NCBI RefSeq assembly: GCF_001426665.1
Contig: NZ_LMEY01000001.1
Span: 933,000-996,999 of the forward strand
Direction of reading: 5' to 3'
Source of the DNA: Rhizobium sp. Root1334
GTDB taxonomy: Bacteria; Pseudomonadota; Alphaproteobacteria; Rhizobiales; Rhizobiaceae
Length of the DNA stretch: 64,000 bases
Positions 42,220-51,857 of this stretch are shown here, piece after piece. Each line of letters begins with the position of its first letter. Position 1 is the first letter of the stretch. The notes beneath the pieces are model-generated. The model was not told where the DNA came from. It worked only from the letters and a program-made list of their open reading frames with translations, and did no database searches. A program made the translations under genes and the position numbers.

Positions 42220-42294
42220 CAGGCCCTCCGGGGCCTGAAGGCCCCTCGCCGCGCAGACGCGCGGCGGCTGGATGCCTGTGACAAACACAGGCAT
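42220..42294. repeat. triple-hairpin repeat downstream of fadB
   Basis: Three perfect hairpins in a row: CAGGCCC-TCCG-GGGCCTG (42220-42237), GCCGCGC-AGAC-GCGCGGC (42248-42265) and ATGCCTGTG-ACAAA-CACAGGCAT (42272-42294). None has a T-run. The last resembles a very common rhizobial intergenic sequence. They may stabilise the fad mRNA 3' end or be one mosaic element. The rest of the gap to 42429 shows no gene. Confidence 0.7.
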
Positions 42295-42429
42295 GACGGA
42301 GCTTGGGGGGCCGCACATGCCAGCCAACAAGCCCCGAGGGGCCGGCCTCTGCAAGTGTCTGAAGGCAATGCCCCTAGCCAGACGCCTCCCAAACGATACA
42401 CTCGCCACCACGCCAACCCGGACCACCCC

Positions 42430-42987
42430 ATGGACGCCTCCCCCCATGCCTTCACCACCCCAGCCGAATGGGACACATGGCTTGCCGCCAACCACGCCCA
42501 GTCCACCGGCATCTGGCTACTGATCGCCAAGAAGAACGCCAAAAGGCCGCTGATCACCATCGGCGAGGCGCTGGATGTTGCGCTCTGCTACGGCTGGATC
42601 GACAGTCAGCGGAAGGGCTTTGACACAGAATGCTATCTGCAGCGCTATTCGCCGCGGCGGGGCAAAAGCCCGTGGTCGCGGTTGAATGTCGACCGGGTAG
42701 CCGCGTTGATCGAGGCCGGGCGGATGCAGGCGGCGGGTCTTGCGGAGGTGGCGGCAGCCAAGGCGGACGGCCGCTGGGTGATGGCCTATGAGCCACAGCG
42801 CCATGCCGGGCTGCCGGAGGATTTGGTCGCAGCGCTGAACGGCAATGCGAAAGCCGCTGCCGTATTTGCGGCACTCGACAAGACCGGCCAATACGCGCTG
42901 ATCCTGCCGCTCCTGAAAGCCACCACGCCAAAAATCCGGCTGGCCCGTCTCGAGAAGGCCATCGCCCGCCTCAGCGGGGATAAATAA
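42430..42987 (+). CDS. YdeI/OmpD-associated family protein
   Basis: About 185 residues. FTTPAEWDTWLAANHAQSTGIWLLIAKK followed by ALDVALCYGWIDSQRKGFD and RRGKSPWSRLNVDRVAALIEAGRM is the YdeI/YyaQ-like family signature. Some members are linked to polymyxin or antimicrobial peptide sensitivity, but the molecular role is unclear. The end KIRLARLEKAIARL is basic. The start at 42430 begins at family similarity; an upstream in-frame ATG at 42355 adds a poor-looking leader. Confidence 0.8.
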   Translation: MDASPHAFTTPAEWDTWLAANHAQSTGIWLLIAKKNAKRPLITIGEALDVALCYGWIDSQRKGFDTECYLQRYSPRRGKSPWSRLNVDRVAALIEAGRMQAAGLAEVAAAKADGRWVMAYEPQRHAGLPEDLVAALNGNAKAAAVFAALDKTGQYALILPLLKATTPKIRLARLEKAIARLSGDK

Positions 42988-43163
42988 AGTCCGCCTTTGC
43001 CGTCAAAGGCCGCTGCGCCCGGCATTTCGAATAAAAAACCATCCCCGTTCATCCCCGGCCTGAAAAATGCGGCCATACGTCTTCCCGTCTCAGCCGCCGG
43101 AGTGTTTCGCGAGACGGTCGCGGGCAGGTGGAGGCCGGCGCAGCGGATGAAACGGGTACATAC

Positions 43164-43188
43164 AAAAACCGCCGGCAATGCCGGCGGT
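43164..43188 (-). terminator. intrinsic terminator for the Tim44-like gene
   Basis: On the minus strand the perfect 9-bp hairpin ACCGCCGGC-ATT-GCCGGCGGT is followed by TTTTT, 30 bp after the Tim44-like stop. The rest of the gap from 42988 to 43163 shows nothing else. Confidence 0.8.
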
Positions 43189-43218
43189 CGAAGCTTGAAG
43201 TCGCGGTGGATGCAGCGC

Positions 43219-44274
43219 TTAGGCTGTCATGCCCTGGATGGCCGAGACCTGCCAGTCGCCACCGCGCTTGCGCAGGAACGTCCAGAGTTCGACGGTTTCC
43301 GTCAGGTTGTCCGGATCGCCCTCGACGACACGGCCGGTGGCGCGGTCGCGCACCACATCGATGCTTTCGTAGCGCATCGCGACGGTCGCGTAGTCATCGC
43401 CATCCTCGTTCCAGGCTTCGGCGACGTCGCCCTGCACCAGATGCACGTCGCTGACCTCGTTTTTCAGGCCCTTGGTGGCGTTGTCGCTCAGCTCTTCGGC
43501 CAGCCACGACATCGCTTCCGGCGTCGTCAGCTTGCGCAGCGTGGCGTAATCTTCGGCCGCATAGGCAGCCTGAACCTGCTTCAGCATTCCCTCGAACTGG
43601 CCGAGATCTTCTTCGCCGATACCGATTTCGTCTGTCGTATCATCGGCCATGCGCGGCTGAGCCGGGCGAGATGCGGCCGTAGCAGCGGCACCGCCACCAC
43701 CAATCGACGGGATCTTGAAGGACGGCATGCCCGAACCAAAGCCGGAGCCCTGGCCCTGCGTGCCAAAACCCTGCATTGGCGAGGCGCTGGCGCCACGCGG
43801 CGCGTAGCCTGCCGGTGCTGCCGTCTGGCGATTGCGGAAGAAGCGCAAGGCGAGCATCACGGCGCCGCCGATCAGAGCGATCTGCAAGAGCATGCCAAGC
43901 ATGCCGGCCATGCCGCCGAAACCATTGCCCATCATCATGCCGATCAGGCCGCCGAGGGCGAGACCACCGATCATGGAGCCTGCGAAGCCACCAAAGAAGC
44001 CGCCCGGACGCTGGGCGCCGGGACGGGCCGCCTGGCCCATGTTCTGCTGGCCGGCCGCACCTGGCGTCGTCGCCTGGCTCTGCGGGGTCATCGTGCGGTT
44101 GATCGGCGTCGCATCCGCCGGCGCCGTGCGGGTGACGGGCGGTGCCGAGAATGTGCGGGTACCGCGGCTGCCGAAGCTGCTGCCACCACGCCGCGCCTCG
44201 GCCAGATCGACCACCGTCAGCATCACCATGGAAGCGACCGCAACGGTCGCAAGAACGCGTCCAACTCTAAACAT
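43219..44274 (-). CDS. Tim44-like domain protein
   Basis: About 351 residues. A signal-like N-terminal helix (VLATVAVASMVMLTVVDLAEA) is followed by a low-complexity Ala/Gln/Pro region, a Gly/Met-rich hydrophobic stretch (GGFAGSMIGGLALGGLIGMMMGN) and a further membrane helix (LLQIALIGGAVMLALRFF). The C-terminal domain (FEGMLKQVQAAYAAEDYATLRKLTTPEAMSWLAEEL ... SAIQGMTA) is the Tim44/NTF2-like fold. Such proteins are bacterial relatives of a mitochondrial import motor subunit; their bacterial role is not known. Start at 44274 fits the signal-peptide start. Confidence 0.83.
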   Translation of the reverse strand: MFRVGRVLATVAVASMVMLTVVDLAEARRGGSSFGSRGTRTFSAPPVTRTAPADATPINRTMTPQSQATTPGAAGQQNMGQAARPGAQRPGGFFGGFAGSMIGGLALGGLIGMMMGNGFGGMAGMLGMLLQIALIGGAVMLALRFFRNRQTAAPAGYAPRGASASPMQGFGTQGQGSGFGSGMPSFKIPSIGGGGAAATAASRPAQPRMADDTTDEIGIGEEDLGQFEGMLKQVQAAYAAEDYATLRKLTTPEAMSWLAEELSDNATKGLKNEVSDVHLVQGDVAEAWNEDGDDYATVAMRYESIDVVRDRATGRVVEGDPDNLTETVELWTFLRKRGGDWQVSAIQGMTA

Positions 44275-44467
44275 GAAACCCAATCCTGTTGTTTCTCCCG
44301 GCCCGCAAGCGCGCGCCTCTTGGCAAACATATGGGGGCAATGGCTGGCGAATTGAAGGCTTTTGGGCCGCAGTTCACCGTAAAGCGGGCGTGGAAGACGG
44401 GTGAAATCGGAGAAAAAAGCGCCCACGATTATCCCCGCAGCTTGAAACAGAGGAAATAATGCCAAGG

Positions 44468-44491
44468 AAAAAGGCGGCACTCCCGCCGCCT
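44468..44491 (-). terminator. intrinsic terminator for mntH
   Basis: On the minus strand, AGGCGGC-gggagt-GCCGCCT is followed by TTTT, 27 bp after the mntH stop codon. Arms are 44472-44478 and 44485-44491. Confidence 0.75.
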
Positions 44492-44517
44492 CTACGTGTT
44501 TGTTTTTGTTGGCGGCC

Positions 44518-45876
44518 TTAACCGATAAACGTGTCGTAAAGCAGCTTGAGATTGAGCACGACGATGATCGAGGCGACGATCCAGGCAAGGGCGGCAACAT
44601 ATTTCGGGATGACGAAAGTGCCCATCTTCTTTTTGTCGGAAACGAAGCGGACCAGCGGAATGACCGCGAACGGCAGCTGCATCGACAGGATGACCTGGGA
44701 GAACACCAGGAGTTCCGCCGTACCCTTTTCACCATAGATCCAGGTGACGACGACAACCGGAATGATGGCGATACCACGGGTAATCAGGCGTCTCGCCCAT
44801 TGCGGAATGCGCAGCCGCAGGAAACCTTCCATGACGATCTGGCCGGCCAGCGTCGCCGTCACCGTCGAGTTGAGGCCAGAGGCCAGCAGCGCCACGGCGA
44901 AGAGTGTCGAAGCGATACCAAGACCAAGCAGCGGCGACAGGAGTTCGTAGGCCTGGCCGATTTCAGCCACGTCGGTACGGCCGTTGGCATGGAAGACCGA
45001 AGCGGCAATGATCAGGATGGCGGCATTGATGAACAGCGCCAGCATCAGGGCAATCGTGCTGTCGGCCGTCGCCCATTTGATCGCATCACGCTTGCCCTCA
45101 TCGGTGCGCTTGTAGTTGCGGGTCTGGACGATCGAAGAGTGGAGATAAAGGTTATGCGGCATGACGGTGGCGCCGATAATGCCGATGGCGATGTAGAGCA
45201 TGGCCGGGTTGGTGACGACTTCCCTCGATGGCAGGAAGCCGGAGAGAACGGCAGCCACCGGCGGCGCGGCGGCGGCGATCTGGACGAGGAAGCAGCCGGC
45301 GATGACGATCAGAAGCGCGATGACGAAGGCCTCGAGGTAACGGAAGCCCCTGTTCATCAGAAGCAGAAGAAGGAAAGCGTCCGCCGCGGTAATCAGCGCG
45401 CCGCCGATCAGCGGGATGCCGAACAGAAGTTGCAGCGCGATCGCCGTACCGATTACTTCGGCAAGGTCACAGGCGATGATTGCCGCCTCGCAGGCAAGCC
45501 AGAGCATGAAGTTGACCGGCCTGGAATAGGTCGCCCGGCAGGCCTGGGCGAGATCGCGGCCGGTGGCGATGCCAAGACGGGCGGCCAGCGCCTGCAAAAG
45601 GATCGCCATCAGGTTGGAGAGCAGAATGACCGTCAGCAGCGTATAGCCGAACTGCGAGCCACCAGCGATATCGGTCGCCCAGTTGCCGGGATCCATATAG
45701 CCGACAGACACCATGTAGCCCGGCCCCATGAAGGCGAGCAGACGCCGGAACCAGAGGCCGCCGGATGGTACGGGAATGCTGGCGTTGACCTCGGGGAGAC
45801 TTGGCCGCGCGTCCTCCTTCGGACTGGAAAAGGTCCAGCTCTCCTGCGGTGGAAGGACGGCTTCGGAATTGGACAT
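44518..45876 (-). CDS. mntH: Nramp family Mn2+/H+ transporter
   Basis: 452 residues with 11 predicted membrane helices. The metal-binding motifs of Nramp are clear: [16 protein letters not shown] in helix 1 and [17 protein letters not shown] in helix 6. It takes up manganese (and related divalent metals) with protons at the inner membrane. The ATG at 45876 follows GGAG seven bases away. It is divergent from mntR, and an AT-rich element lies between, consistent with Mn-dependent repression. Confidence 0.93.
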   Translation of the reverse strand: MSNSEAVLPPQESWTFSSPKEDARPSLPEVNASIPVPSGGLWFRRLLAFMGPGYMVSVGYMDPGNWATDIAGGSQFGYTLLTVILLSNLMAILLQALAARLGIATGRDLAQACRATYSRPVNFMLWLACEAAIIACDLAEVIGTAIALQLLFGIPLIGGALITAADAFLLLLLMNRGFRYLEAFVIALLIVIAGCFLVQIAAAAPPVAAVLSGFLPSREVVTNPAMLYIAIGIIGATVMPHNLYLHSSIVQTRNYKRTDEGKRDAIKWATADSTIALMLALFINAAILIIAASVFHANGRTDVAEIGQAYELLSPLLGLGIASTLFAVALLASGLNSTVTATLAGQIVMEGFLRLRIPQWARRLITRGIAIIPVVVVTWIYGEKGTAELLVFSQVILSMQLPFAVIPLVRFVSDKKKMGTFVIPKYVAALAWIVASIIVVLNLKLLYDTFIG

Positions 45877-45930
45877 GCACGGTCTCCGGATACGGAATGG
45901 GCTCTGTTACCCAAAAACTATGCCAGGGCA

Positions 45931-45956
45931 AAACATTATGCAATATGCTATATTTT
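45931..45956. promoter_or_regulatory. AT-rich candidate MntR operator
   Basis: AAACATTATGCAATATGCTATATTTT has an imperfect dyad, AAACAT at one end and the complement ATATTTT at the other, resembling the AAACATAGC-type half sites of MntR operators. It lies 55 bp before mntH and 141 bp before mntR, in an otherwise empty 220 bp gap. Confidence 0.45.
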
Positions 45957-46096
45957 ATCGTTTTAGCTTTTTTCAGCAAATGGGAAGACACGCCGGGCGG
46001 CAATGTGGAGGACGGGATAAATCATTATGAAAAATCCAAGCGCGTGATATGAAACGCCAAAAGCATCAATGAAAAAACCTGAGAGGACATCGCCCC

Positions 46097-46546
46097 TTGC
46101 CGCGCCGCCCTGTCCCCCGCACGGACCCGCTCCCAGACGCGGACATTCATTCCGAGGGTTTCCGGCAGACCCGCGAGGCACGGCGCGGTGCGTTGATCGA
46201 GGATTATGTCGAGCTGATCGCCGATCTGATCGAGGATGGCAATGAGGCGCGCCAAGTGGATATCGCCGCCCGTCTCGGCGTCGCTCAGCCGACGGTTGCC
46301 AAGATGTTGGCCCGGCTTGCTGCCGAAGGACTGGTGTCACGCAAACCCTATCGTGGCGTATTCCTGACCGAGGCCGGCCAGAAGATGGCGCTTGAAAGCC
46401 GGGCGCGCCACCAGACGGTTGAAGCCTTCCTGCGCTGCCTTGGCGTTAGCCCGGAAACCGCCCGCATCGATGCCGAGGGTATTGAACATCATGTCAGCGT
46501 CGAGACGCTCGAGGCCTTCCGCCGGTTCATCGGCAAGAAGACCTAG
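46097..46546 (+). CDS. mntR: manganese-responsive transcriptional regulator, DtxR family
   Basis: 149 residues. The DtxR-family winged helix is [62 protein letters not shown], followed by the metal-binding dimerisation region with [21 protein letters not shown] and [15 protein letters not shown]. It should repress mntH when Mn2+ is plentiful. The track start is TTG at 46097 with GAGAGGAC upstream; no in-frame ATG is available near it. Its stop overlaps the convergent EamA gene by 4 bp. Confidence 0.9.
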   Translation: MPRRPVPRTDPLPDADIHSEGFRQTREARRGALIEDYVELIADLIEDGNEARQVDIAARLGVAQPTVAKMLARLAAEGLVSRKPYRGVFLTEAGQKMALESRARHQTVEAFLRCLGVSPETARIDAEGIEHHVSVETLEAFRRFIGKKT

Positions 46547-47421
46547 CCGGCCCGCAGCCGGCGGCTGAAACGTTCGCCCAGAATGATGATCATGCCGGCG
46601 GAAAAGATCAGCGCCGCGCCGGCGAACACCTGGGTTGCAGGAATATCCCCCCAGATCAGGAAGCCGAGCCCGAAGGCCCAGATCAGCGAGGAATATTCGA
46701 ACGGCGCCAGCATTGAGACCGGCGCGCGGCGCATACCTTCGAACAGCGCATATTGCGCAATACCGGCAATCAGCCCGGTTCCCACCATCAGCCCGACATC
46801 GAGAAGACTTGGCGGAACCCAGGTGACGATGACGGCAATGCCGGTGAACAGGATGAAGAAGCCGCTCGACAGCGTCATCTGCACCAGCGTCACCTCCTGC
46901 ATCGCGGTCTTGCGCAAGAGTACCGTCGAAAACGCCCAGAACACCGCGGCCTGCAGCGCCAGCCAGACAGGCAAGGACAGTTTCATGGCCGACCCGAATG
47001 GGTCGGTCGCCACCAGCACACCGATGAAACCAACGACGACCGCGATCCAGCGTAAGGGCGGGACATCTTCCTTGAGGATCGGCACGGCGAGAATGGTGAT
47101 CAGGATTGGTGCCGCGTAATAGAGCGTCGTCAACTCGGCCAGTCCGAGATCGCGGGCGGCGGTATAATAGGACAGCCAGGCGGCGAGCAACAACAGGTTG
47201 CGCAGGATCATCGGCTTCAGGACCGGCGAACGCAGCGAGCGGACAAGCAGCGGTCCGCGGCCGATGGCAGCACAGATCGCAAAGATCGTCACGCTGCGCA
47301 CGAACAGGATCTGCCAGACCGGCAGCGCCACCACCAGCCATTTGACCGAAGCGTCCTGCAGCGTGAACAGGAAATAGGAAAAGATCGTCAGCAGAATGCC
47401 TGAAAGCACGGAGGTATTCAC
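46543..47421 (-). CDS. EamA/DMT family transporter
   Basis: About 292 residues with ten membrane helices in two EamA repeats ([56 protein letters not shown]). These are drug/metabolite exporters; the substrate is unknown. A GTG at 47421 with GGGAG six bases upstream starts the protein at [18 protein letters not shown]; the open frame begins at 47499. Convergent with mntR, overlapping by four bases. Confidence 0.83.
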   Translation of the reverse strand: MNTSVLSGILLTIFSYFLFTLQDASVKWLVVALPVWQILFVRSVTIFAICAAIGRGPLLVRSLRSPVLKPMILRNLLLLAAWLSYYTAARDLGLAELTTLYYAAPILITILAVPILKEDVPPLRWIAVVVGFIGVLVATDPFGSAMKLSLPVWLALQAAVFWAFSTVLLRKTAMQEVTLVQMTLSSGFFILFTGIAVIVTWVPPSLLDVGLMVGTGLIAGIAQYALFEGMRRAPVSMLAPFEYSSLIWAFGLGFLIWGDIPATQVFAGAALIFSAGMIIILGERFSRRLRAG

Positions 47422-47597
47422 GGAGGGCTCCCGAAGGCGCTGCGCAAATCGCGCGCGCGATCTGTGATATCGCGAGGCCAGCGTGCACGGAAGAGGCATG
47501 ACAGCGCGATGTGTGGCGAAAAATGGGGGCGCGGCAAGAAATACCGCCTGACGATCAGCCTTTCCGGTTGCCGGGATTTAGCTCACAACGGCTCAAG

Positions 47598-48734
47598 TCA
47601 GAGCCCGATCACCGACAACATGACGAATGTGGCGAACAGGACGAAATGGGTCATGCCCTCGATGGCATTGGTTTCGCCGTCATTGAGGTTGATGGCAGCA
47701 ACGATCAGGGTAATCGTCACCATCACCGTCTGCACCGGCGTCATCGCCATGATGAAGGGCTGGCCGGTATAGAGCGCGATCGCCTCCATCACCGGCACCG
47801 TCAGGATGACGGTCGACAACGATGCGCCAAGCGCGATGTTGACGACGGCTTGCATCCGGTTGGCAAGGGCCGCGCGCATCGCCGTCATGATTTCCGGCGA
47901 GGCGGAAATGGCCGCAACGACGATCGCCGCCAGGACCGGCGGGGCACCGGTTCCCTTGAGCCCGGCCGTCAGCAGCCCCGACATGACTTCGGCAAGCGCG
48001 CCGATGATGACGATACCGACGACCAAGATGGCAATCGAAACCGCCACCGGCTCATCCTCGGACGAGTGCTTTTCACCGCCCTCGCGCTTGGGGTAGCTGT
48101 AGCTGAAGAAATAGCTGTGCACCCCAACCTGCATTTTCAGGAAGACAGCGTAAAGTGTCACCATCGCCACAATGGTGAAGGCCGAATAGAGGTGCCATTT
48201 GGCTTCAGGAACGAATTCCGGCACCACCATCGAAATGCCCATCGCGGTCAGGATCATCACGCTATAGGTCCGGCTGGAGTCGTCGTTATAAGATTGCTCG
48301 CCGTGCTTCAGGCCGCCCAGTAGTGCTGCCAGCCCGAGAATACCGTTGATATCGAGCATGACGGCGGCATAGATCGTATCGCGCACCAGGGTTGGCGAGA
48401 TCTCTTCGCCGCTCATCATGATCGCCAGGATGATGACTTCGACGAGCACCGCCGACAAGGTCAGGATCATCGTGCCGTAGGGATCGCCGACCTTGGCAGC
48501 CAGCACTTCGGCATGATGGGCGACCCGTAATGAAGCGAGCACGATGGCAAAGACCAGAACGGCTGCACCGGCAAGAGCCGCCACCTGCCCGTTTTCCAGC
48601 AACGCATGTTCGAGCAGGAAGCCGGCAGCCGCCAAAACCAGTGCTGCGCCCAAGAGGATTTCGGACTTCAAAATCGAGAACAAATGCTGCGCCTCGCAAC
48701 CAGCGGGATGGGTCCACTGGAGTATAGGCGGCAT
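47598..48734 (-). CDS. CaCA-type cation/proton antiporter (y4hA/ChaA-like)
   Basis: 378 residues with 10-11 membrane helices. The two CaCA alpha-repeat motifs are visible as GDPYGTMILTLSAVLVEVIILAIMM and ISASPEIMTAMRAALANRMQAVVNIALG. A long hydrophilic loop with YPKREGGEKHSSEDEP lies in the middle. This group exchanges Ca2+/Na+/K+ for protons in the inner membrane; rhizobial members are called ionic transporter y4hA. The start at 48734 has no clear ribosome binding site and is uncertain by a few residues. Confidence 0.8.
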   Translation of the reverse strand: MPPILQWTHPAGCEAQHLFSILKSEILLGAALVLAAAGFLLEHALLENGQVAALAGAAVLVFAIVLASLRVAHHAEVLAAKVGDPYGTMILTLSAVLVEVIILAIMMSGEEISPTLVRDTIYAAVMLDINGILGLAALLGGLKHGEQSYNDDSSRTYSVMILTAMGISMVVPEFVPEAKWHLYSAFTIVAMVTLYAVFLKMQVGVHSYFFSYSYPKREGGEKHSSEDEPVAVSIAILVVGIVIIGALAEVMSGLLTAGLKGTGAPPVLAAIVVAAISASPEIMTAMRAALANRMQAVVNIALGASLSTVILTVPVMEAIALYTGQPFIMAMTPVQTVMVTITLIVAAINLNDGETNAIEGMTHFVLFATFVMLSVIGL

Positions 48735-48914
48735 GCGGCGTATTTCAATTGGACCGTGCCCCTGATTGCGCCGCGAAAGAGGCAGGATTATTTTCCTTTA
48801 CTGCTTTACTCAACGTCACATTTTGACTATTCTGCACAGACACCCAATCAAGACAGCAAGAAGCCAGAACACACAGGAAAGCGTCACGCTTCACCGCTTG
48901 CAGGATGCGCAACG

Positions 48915-49580
48915 ATGTTTTCACATGACCGGATCTGGAGTGCGATCGATGCGCTCGCCGAACGGCACCAGCTGTCCCCTTCGGGCCTTGCCCGGCGGGC
49001 TGGGCTCGATCCGACCTCTTTCAACAAGTCCAAGCGCCATTCGGCCGATGGGCGCGAGCGCTGGCCCTCGACGGAATCGATCGCCAAGGTGCTTGACGCG
49101 ACTGGCTCGACGATCAACCAGTTCATGGACTTCCTGCGGCCGGGACCTGCATCCGGAGCCGTGCCGGAGGGTGCTTTTCCGCCGCAGGCCGGCTCTATTC
49201 CGCTGCTCGGCTTTGCGCAGGCTGGGGCCGGCGGTTTCTTCGACGATGGCGGCTTTCCGGCAGGCCAGGGTTGGGATGTCGTCGAATTTCCGGCAGCTCC
49301 CGGCACGAAGGCTGGCGTCTATGCACTGGAAATCCAGGGCGACAGCATGTTGCCGCTCTATCGCGACGGCGATGTGCTGATCGTCGAACCCGGCGCACAG
49401 ATTCGCCGCGGTGACCGCGTGGTGGTCAAGACCACCGAGGGCGAAGTGATGGCCAAGGTGCTGGTACGCCAGACCCCGCGCAGCATCGAGCTGCTCTCGC
49501 TCAATCCCGAACACCCCAACCGCACATTCGAACTCAGCGACGTCGAGTGGATCGCCCGCATCATCTGGGCCAGCCAATAG
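48915..49580 (+). CDS. S24/LexA-like HTH transcriptional regulator
   Basis: 221 residues. The N-terminal HTH (LAERHQLSPSGLARRAGLDPTSFNKS) is CI-like and the C-terminal S24 peptidase domain carries the catalytic Ser in EIQGDSMLPLYRDGDVLIVEP and the Lys in GDRVVVKTTEGEVMAKVL. Cleavage-site residues typical of LexA are not obvious in the linker. Although of phage-repressor type, no phage genes are near, so it is a chromosomal regulator. The ATG at 48915 follows GCGCAACG without a strong ribosome binding site. A nuclease-like and a TerB-like gene follow. Confidence 0.85.
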   Translation: MFSHDRIWSAIDALAERHQLSPSGLARRAGLDPTSFNKSKRHSADGRERWPSTESIAKVLDATGSTINQFMDFLRPGPASGAVPEGAFPPQAGSIPLLGFAQAGAGGFFDDGGFPAGQGWDVVEFPAAPGTKAGVYALEIQGDSMLPLYRDGDVLIVEPGAQIRRGDRVVVKTTEGEVMAKVLVRQTPRSIELLSLNPEHPNRTFELSDVEWIARIIWASQ

Positions 49581-49593
49581 GACAGTTTTCCTG

Positions 49594-50472
49594 ATGAAGC
49601 GGCATCTGCTCACCATTGGCGGCGGCTTGGCCGGAATTGCTCTGACCGTAGCGCTTCTGCAGGCAGGCGCGTCGGTCATCCAGGGGCGGCAGGACGCCCA
49701 AACCTCGGATTTCACGCTCGAAACACCTGACATTGCCGATGTGCCCGATCTGGCCGACGGAGGAATGGATCCCGCCAAAACCACGGCCGGCGAGGACACG
49801 CCAGTGCTTGCTGCACCCGCCGACCCTGCGCACGAAGATCCCGCAACCACTGTTTCCACCGGCAACGCGCTGCCCCAGGCAGAGGACAAAACCGTGCGCG
49901 ATATCGCGCCGGAACAGTTCGGACTGCCGGACGAAGTACCAGCAAAACCGCTGGAGCGTATCGAGCCGCGCACGCCGCTGTCGCAACCTCTTGCCCGGCC
50001 GGAGCCGGTTCCCGCCGTCCTGCGTCATCCGGTTGCGCTGTCCGCTGGCCTTATCCAGTTCGGCGACCGGTTGCTGCAACTTGAGGGGATCGAGCCGGAA
50101 AAGGCGGATCGCATCTGCGGCGAAACAGGCAAGACATGGCCCTGCGGCATGGTGGCCCAAACCGCCTTCCGCAATTTCCTGCGGGCGCGCGCACTTTTAT
50201 GCACCGTGCCGAAAAATGGCTGGCAGGGAACACTGACCACCGCCTGCAGCGTCAACAACATCGACCCCGCTGGCTGGCTTGCCGAAAACGGCTGGGCGGA
50301 CGCGGCCGCAGGATCGCCGCTCGCCGGCAAAGTGGCCACCGCCCGCCAGTCCCGTCTCGGCTTTTTCGGCGATGATCCACGCGATTTGAACACCGCGCCC
50401 GCGCCGCGGGAGGAGACGCTGCACCCGGGGGATGCGGAGACCGGCGTTGATATGACCGGTGAGGGCTTGTAG
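49594..50472 (+). CDS. thermonuclease-like (SNase-fold) membrane-anchored protein
   Basis: 292 residues. An N-terminal signal anchor (LLTIGGGLAGIALTVALLQAGA) is followed by a long disordered Asp/Pro-rich region (residues about 30-130) and a C-terminal OB-fold domain with FGDRLLQLEGIEPEKADRIC, WPCGMVAQTAFRNFLRARALLC and VNNIDPAGWLAENGWADAA. That arrangement matches degenerate SNase-like domains, but the active-site Arg/Glu pairs of staphylococcal nuclease are not clear, so activity is uncertain. It follows the S24 regulator by 13 bp and is likely co-transcribed. Confidence 0.7.
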   Translation: MKRHLLTIGGGLAGIALTVALLQAGASVIQGRQDAQTSDFTLETPDIADVPDLADGGMDPAKTTAGEDTPVLAAPADPAHEDPATTVSTGNALPQAEDKTVRDIAPEQFGLPDEVPAKPLERIEPRTPLSQPLARPEPVPAVLRHPVALSAGLIQFGDRLLQLEGIEPEKADRICGETGKTWPCGMVAQTAFRNFLRARALLCTVPKNGWQGTLTTACSVNNIDPAGWLAENGWADAAAGSPLAGKVATARQSRLGFFGDDPRDLNTAPAPREETLHPGDAETGVDMTGEGL

Positions 50473-50525
50473 ACGGCTGCAATGGTTCATACCTCACAGA
50501 ACCGGTACAGCAACACGGATATCCC

Positions 50526-50936
50526 ATGCCCAATACCATGAGCCATCACGAAGCCCTTATCTACGTCATGGTGATGATGTCGGCCGTCGACACGGCCATG
50601 ACCGATACGGAACTGGAACGTATCGGCAGACTGACCAGTTTCCTGCCGGTCTTTGACGGTTTCGACCATGACCACCTGATGCATGCCGCACGCGAATGCA
50701 CTGCCCTTCTCGACGGCCCGGAGGGGTTGGACATTGCACTCGAAGTCGTGCGCGAAGCCCTTCCCGCGCGCCTCTACGACACGGCTTACGCGCTGGCAGT
50801 CGAGATTGCCGCCGCTGACCTTTCGATCGTCCAGGAGGAAATCCGGCTGCTGCAATTGCTGCGTGACCGGCTGGGACTGGACAAACTGACCTGCGCTGCC
50901 ATCGAGCGCGGCGCCATGGCCCGCTTCCGCAAGTGA
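50526..50936 (+). CDS. TerB family tellurite resistance protein
   Basis: 136 residues, all-helical. EALIYVMVMMSAVDTAMTDTELERIGRLTSFLP and EIAAADLSIVQEEIRLLQLLRDRLGLDKL are the TerB/DnaJ-like C-terminal helical motifs with acidic residues (D, E) that can bind metal. Related TerB proteins have roles in stress and membrane processes, not only tellurite. It is 53 bp after the SNase-like gene in the same orientation. No tellurite-operon partners (terC, terZ) are near. Confidence 0.83.
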   Translation: MPNTMSHHEALIYVMVMMSAVDTAMTDTELERIGRLTSFLPVFDGFDHDHLMHAARECTALLDGPEGLDIALEVVREALPARLYDTAYALAVEIAAADLSIVQEEIRLLQLLRDRLGLDKLTCAAIERGAMARFRK

Positions 50937-51028
50937 AAGAAAGCGGATTTCCGCTTCACGCCAAAGTGCATTCATCTTGATCACCGCGCCGATAGAATGG
51001 CTGCCGGCGAGACAAGGATGGGAGAGGT

Positions 51029-51850
51029 ATGACGGTACAGATATTCGGCATCGGCGAACCGGCCTGGCGCCTGGCCTTCTTTGCCGCAATCTTCCTGTCG
51101 CTTGCCGCACTCGAATTGGCTCACCCCCGGCTGGAGCGCCCGGAACTGATGCGGGCGCTGAAAGCGCGGCGGTGGTTTACCAACCTGTCCATCCTCGTCC
51201 TGTCGTCGCTGATGTTGCGGCTGATCTTTCCGGCTGCGGCCACCGGGATCGCCCTGTTCGCAGACGCGCACGGATACGGACTTTTACCGATGCTCGGGCT
51301 GCCACCCTTCGTCAGCGGTGTTTTGGCCTTCATCATTCTCGATTTCGCCATCTGGCTGGAGCATGTGATCTTTCACAAGGTGCCGCTGTTCTGGCGCATT
51401 CACCGGGTTCACCATGCCGACACCGGGCTGGACCTGACAACGGCGCTGCGCTTCCATCCGCTGGAAATCCTCTTGTCGGTGCTGTGGAAATCGGCCGTCA
51501 TCGTTTCGATCGGCGCGCCGCCCGTCAGCGTCCTGATCTTCGAAATCGTCCTGAATGGCGCAGCCATGTTCAACCACGCCAATCTGAAACTTCCCGCCCG
51601 CGCCGATCTTGTGTTGCGCCGCCTGATCGTCACGCCGGACATGCATAGCATCCATCACTCCACCGATCCGGACGAGACCGACACGAACTACGGTTTCAAC
51701 CTTTCCGTCTGGGACCGGCTGTTTTCAACCTACCGGGAACGCTCGAAATGCCCGCCGGACACCATGGAGATCGGGCTTGCCCAGTATCCCGGCGCTTCGC
51801 CTGCACGGCTCGTCTGGTCGCTGCTGCTGCCGTTCCGAAAGCTGGAATGA
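51029..51850 (+). CDS. sterol desaturase family (fatty acid hydroxylase) protein
   Basis: 273 residues with four to five membrane helices and the di-iron histidine clusters of the fatty acid hydroxylase superfamily: WLEHVIFHKVPLFWRIHRVHHAD, then DMHSIHHSTDP. It is a membrane di-iron oxygenase, probably acting on a lipid or carotenoid; the substrate is unknown. Start at 51029 with GGGAGAGG upstream. It ends 8 bp before the convergent substrate-binding protein gene. It is downstream of the TerB gene but 92 bp away. Confidence 0.85.
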   Translation: MTVQIFGIGEPAWRLAFFAAIFLSLAALELAHPRLERPELMRALKARRWFTNLSILVLSSLMLRLIFPAAATGIALFADAHGYGLLPMLGLPPFVSGVLAFIILDFAIWLEHVIFHKVPLFWRIHRVHHADTGLDLTTALRFHPLEILLSVLWKSAVIVSIGAPPVSVLIFEIVLNGAAMFNHANLKLPARADLVLRRLIVTPDMHSIHHSTDPDETDTNYGFNLSVWDRLFSTYRERSKCPPDTMEIGLAQYPGASPARLVWSLLLPFRKLE

Positions 51851-51857
51851 CAGCCGT

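Noticed and set aside
44500-45966. Long frame of 488 codons opposite mntH
   Set aside because: It is rich in Arg/Gly/Asp and mirrors a transporter with clear motifs; no family motif is present.
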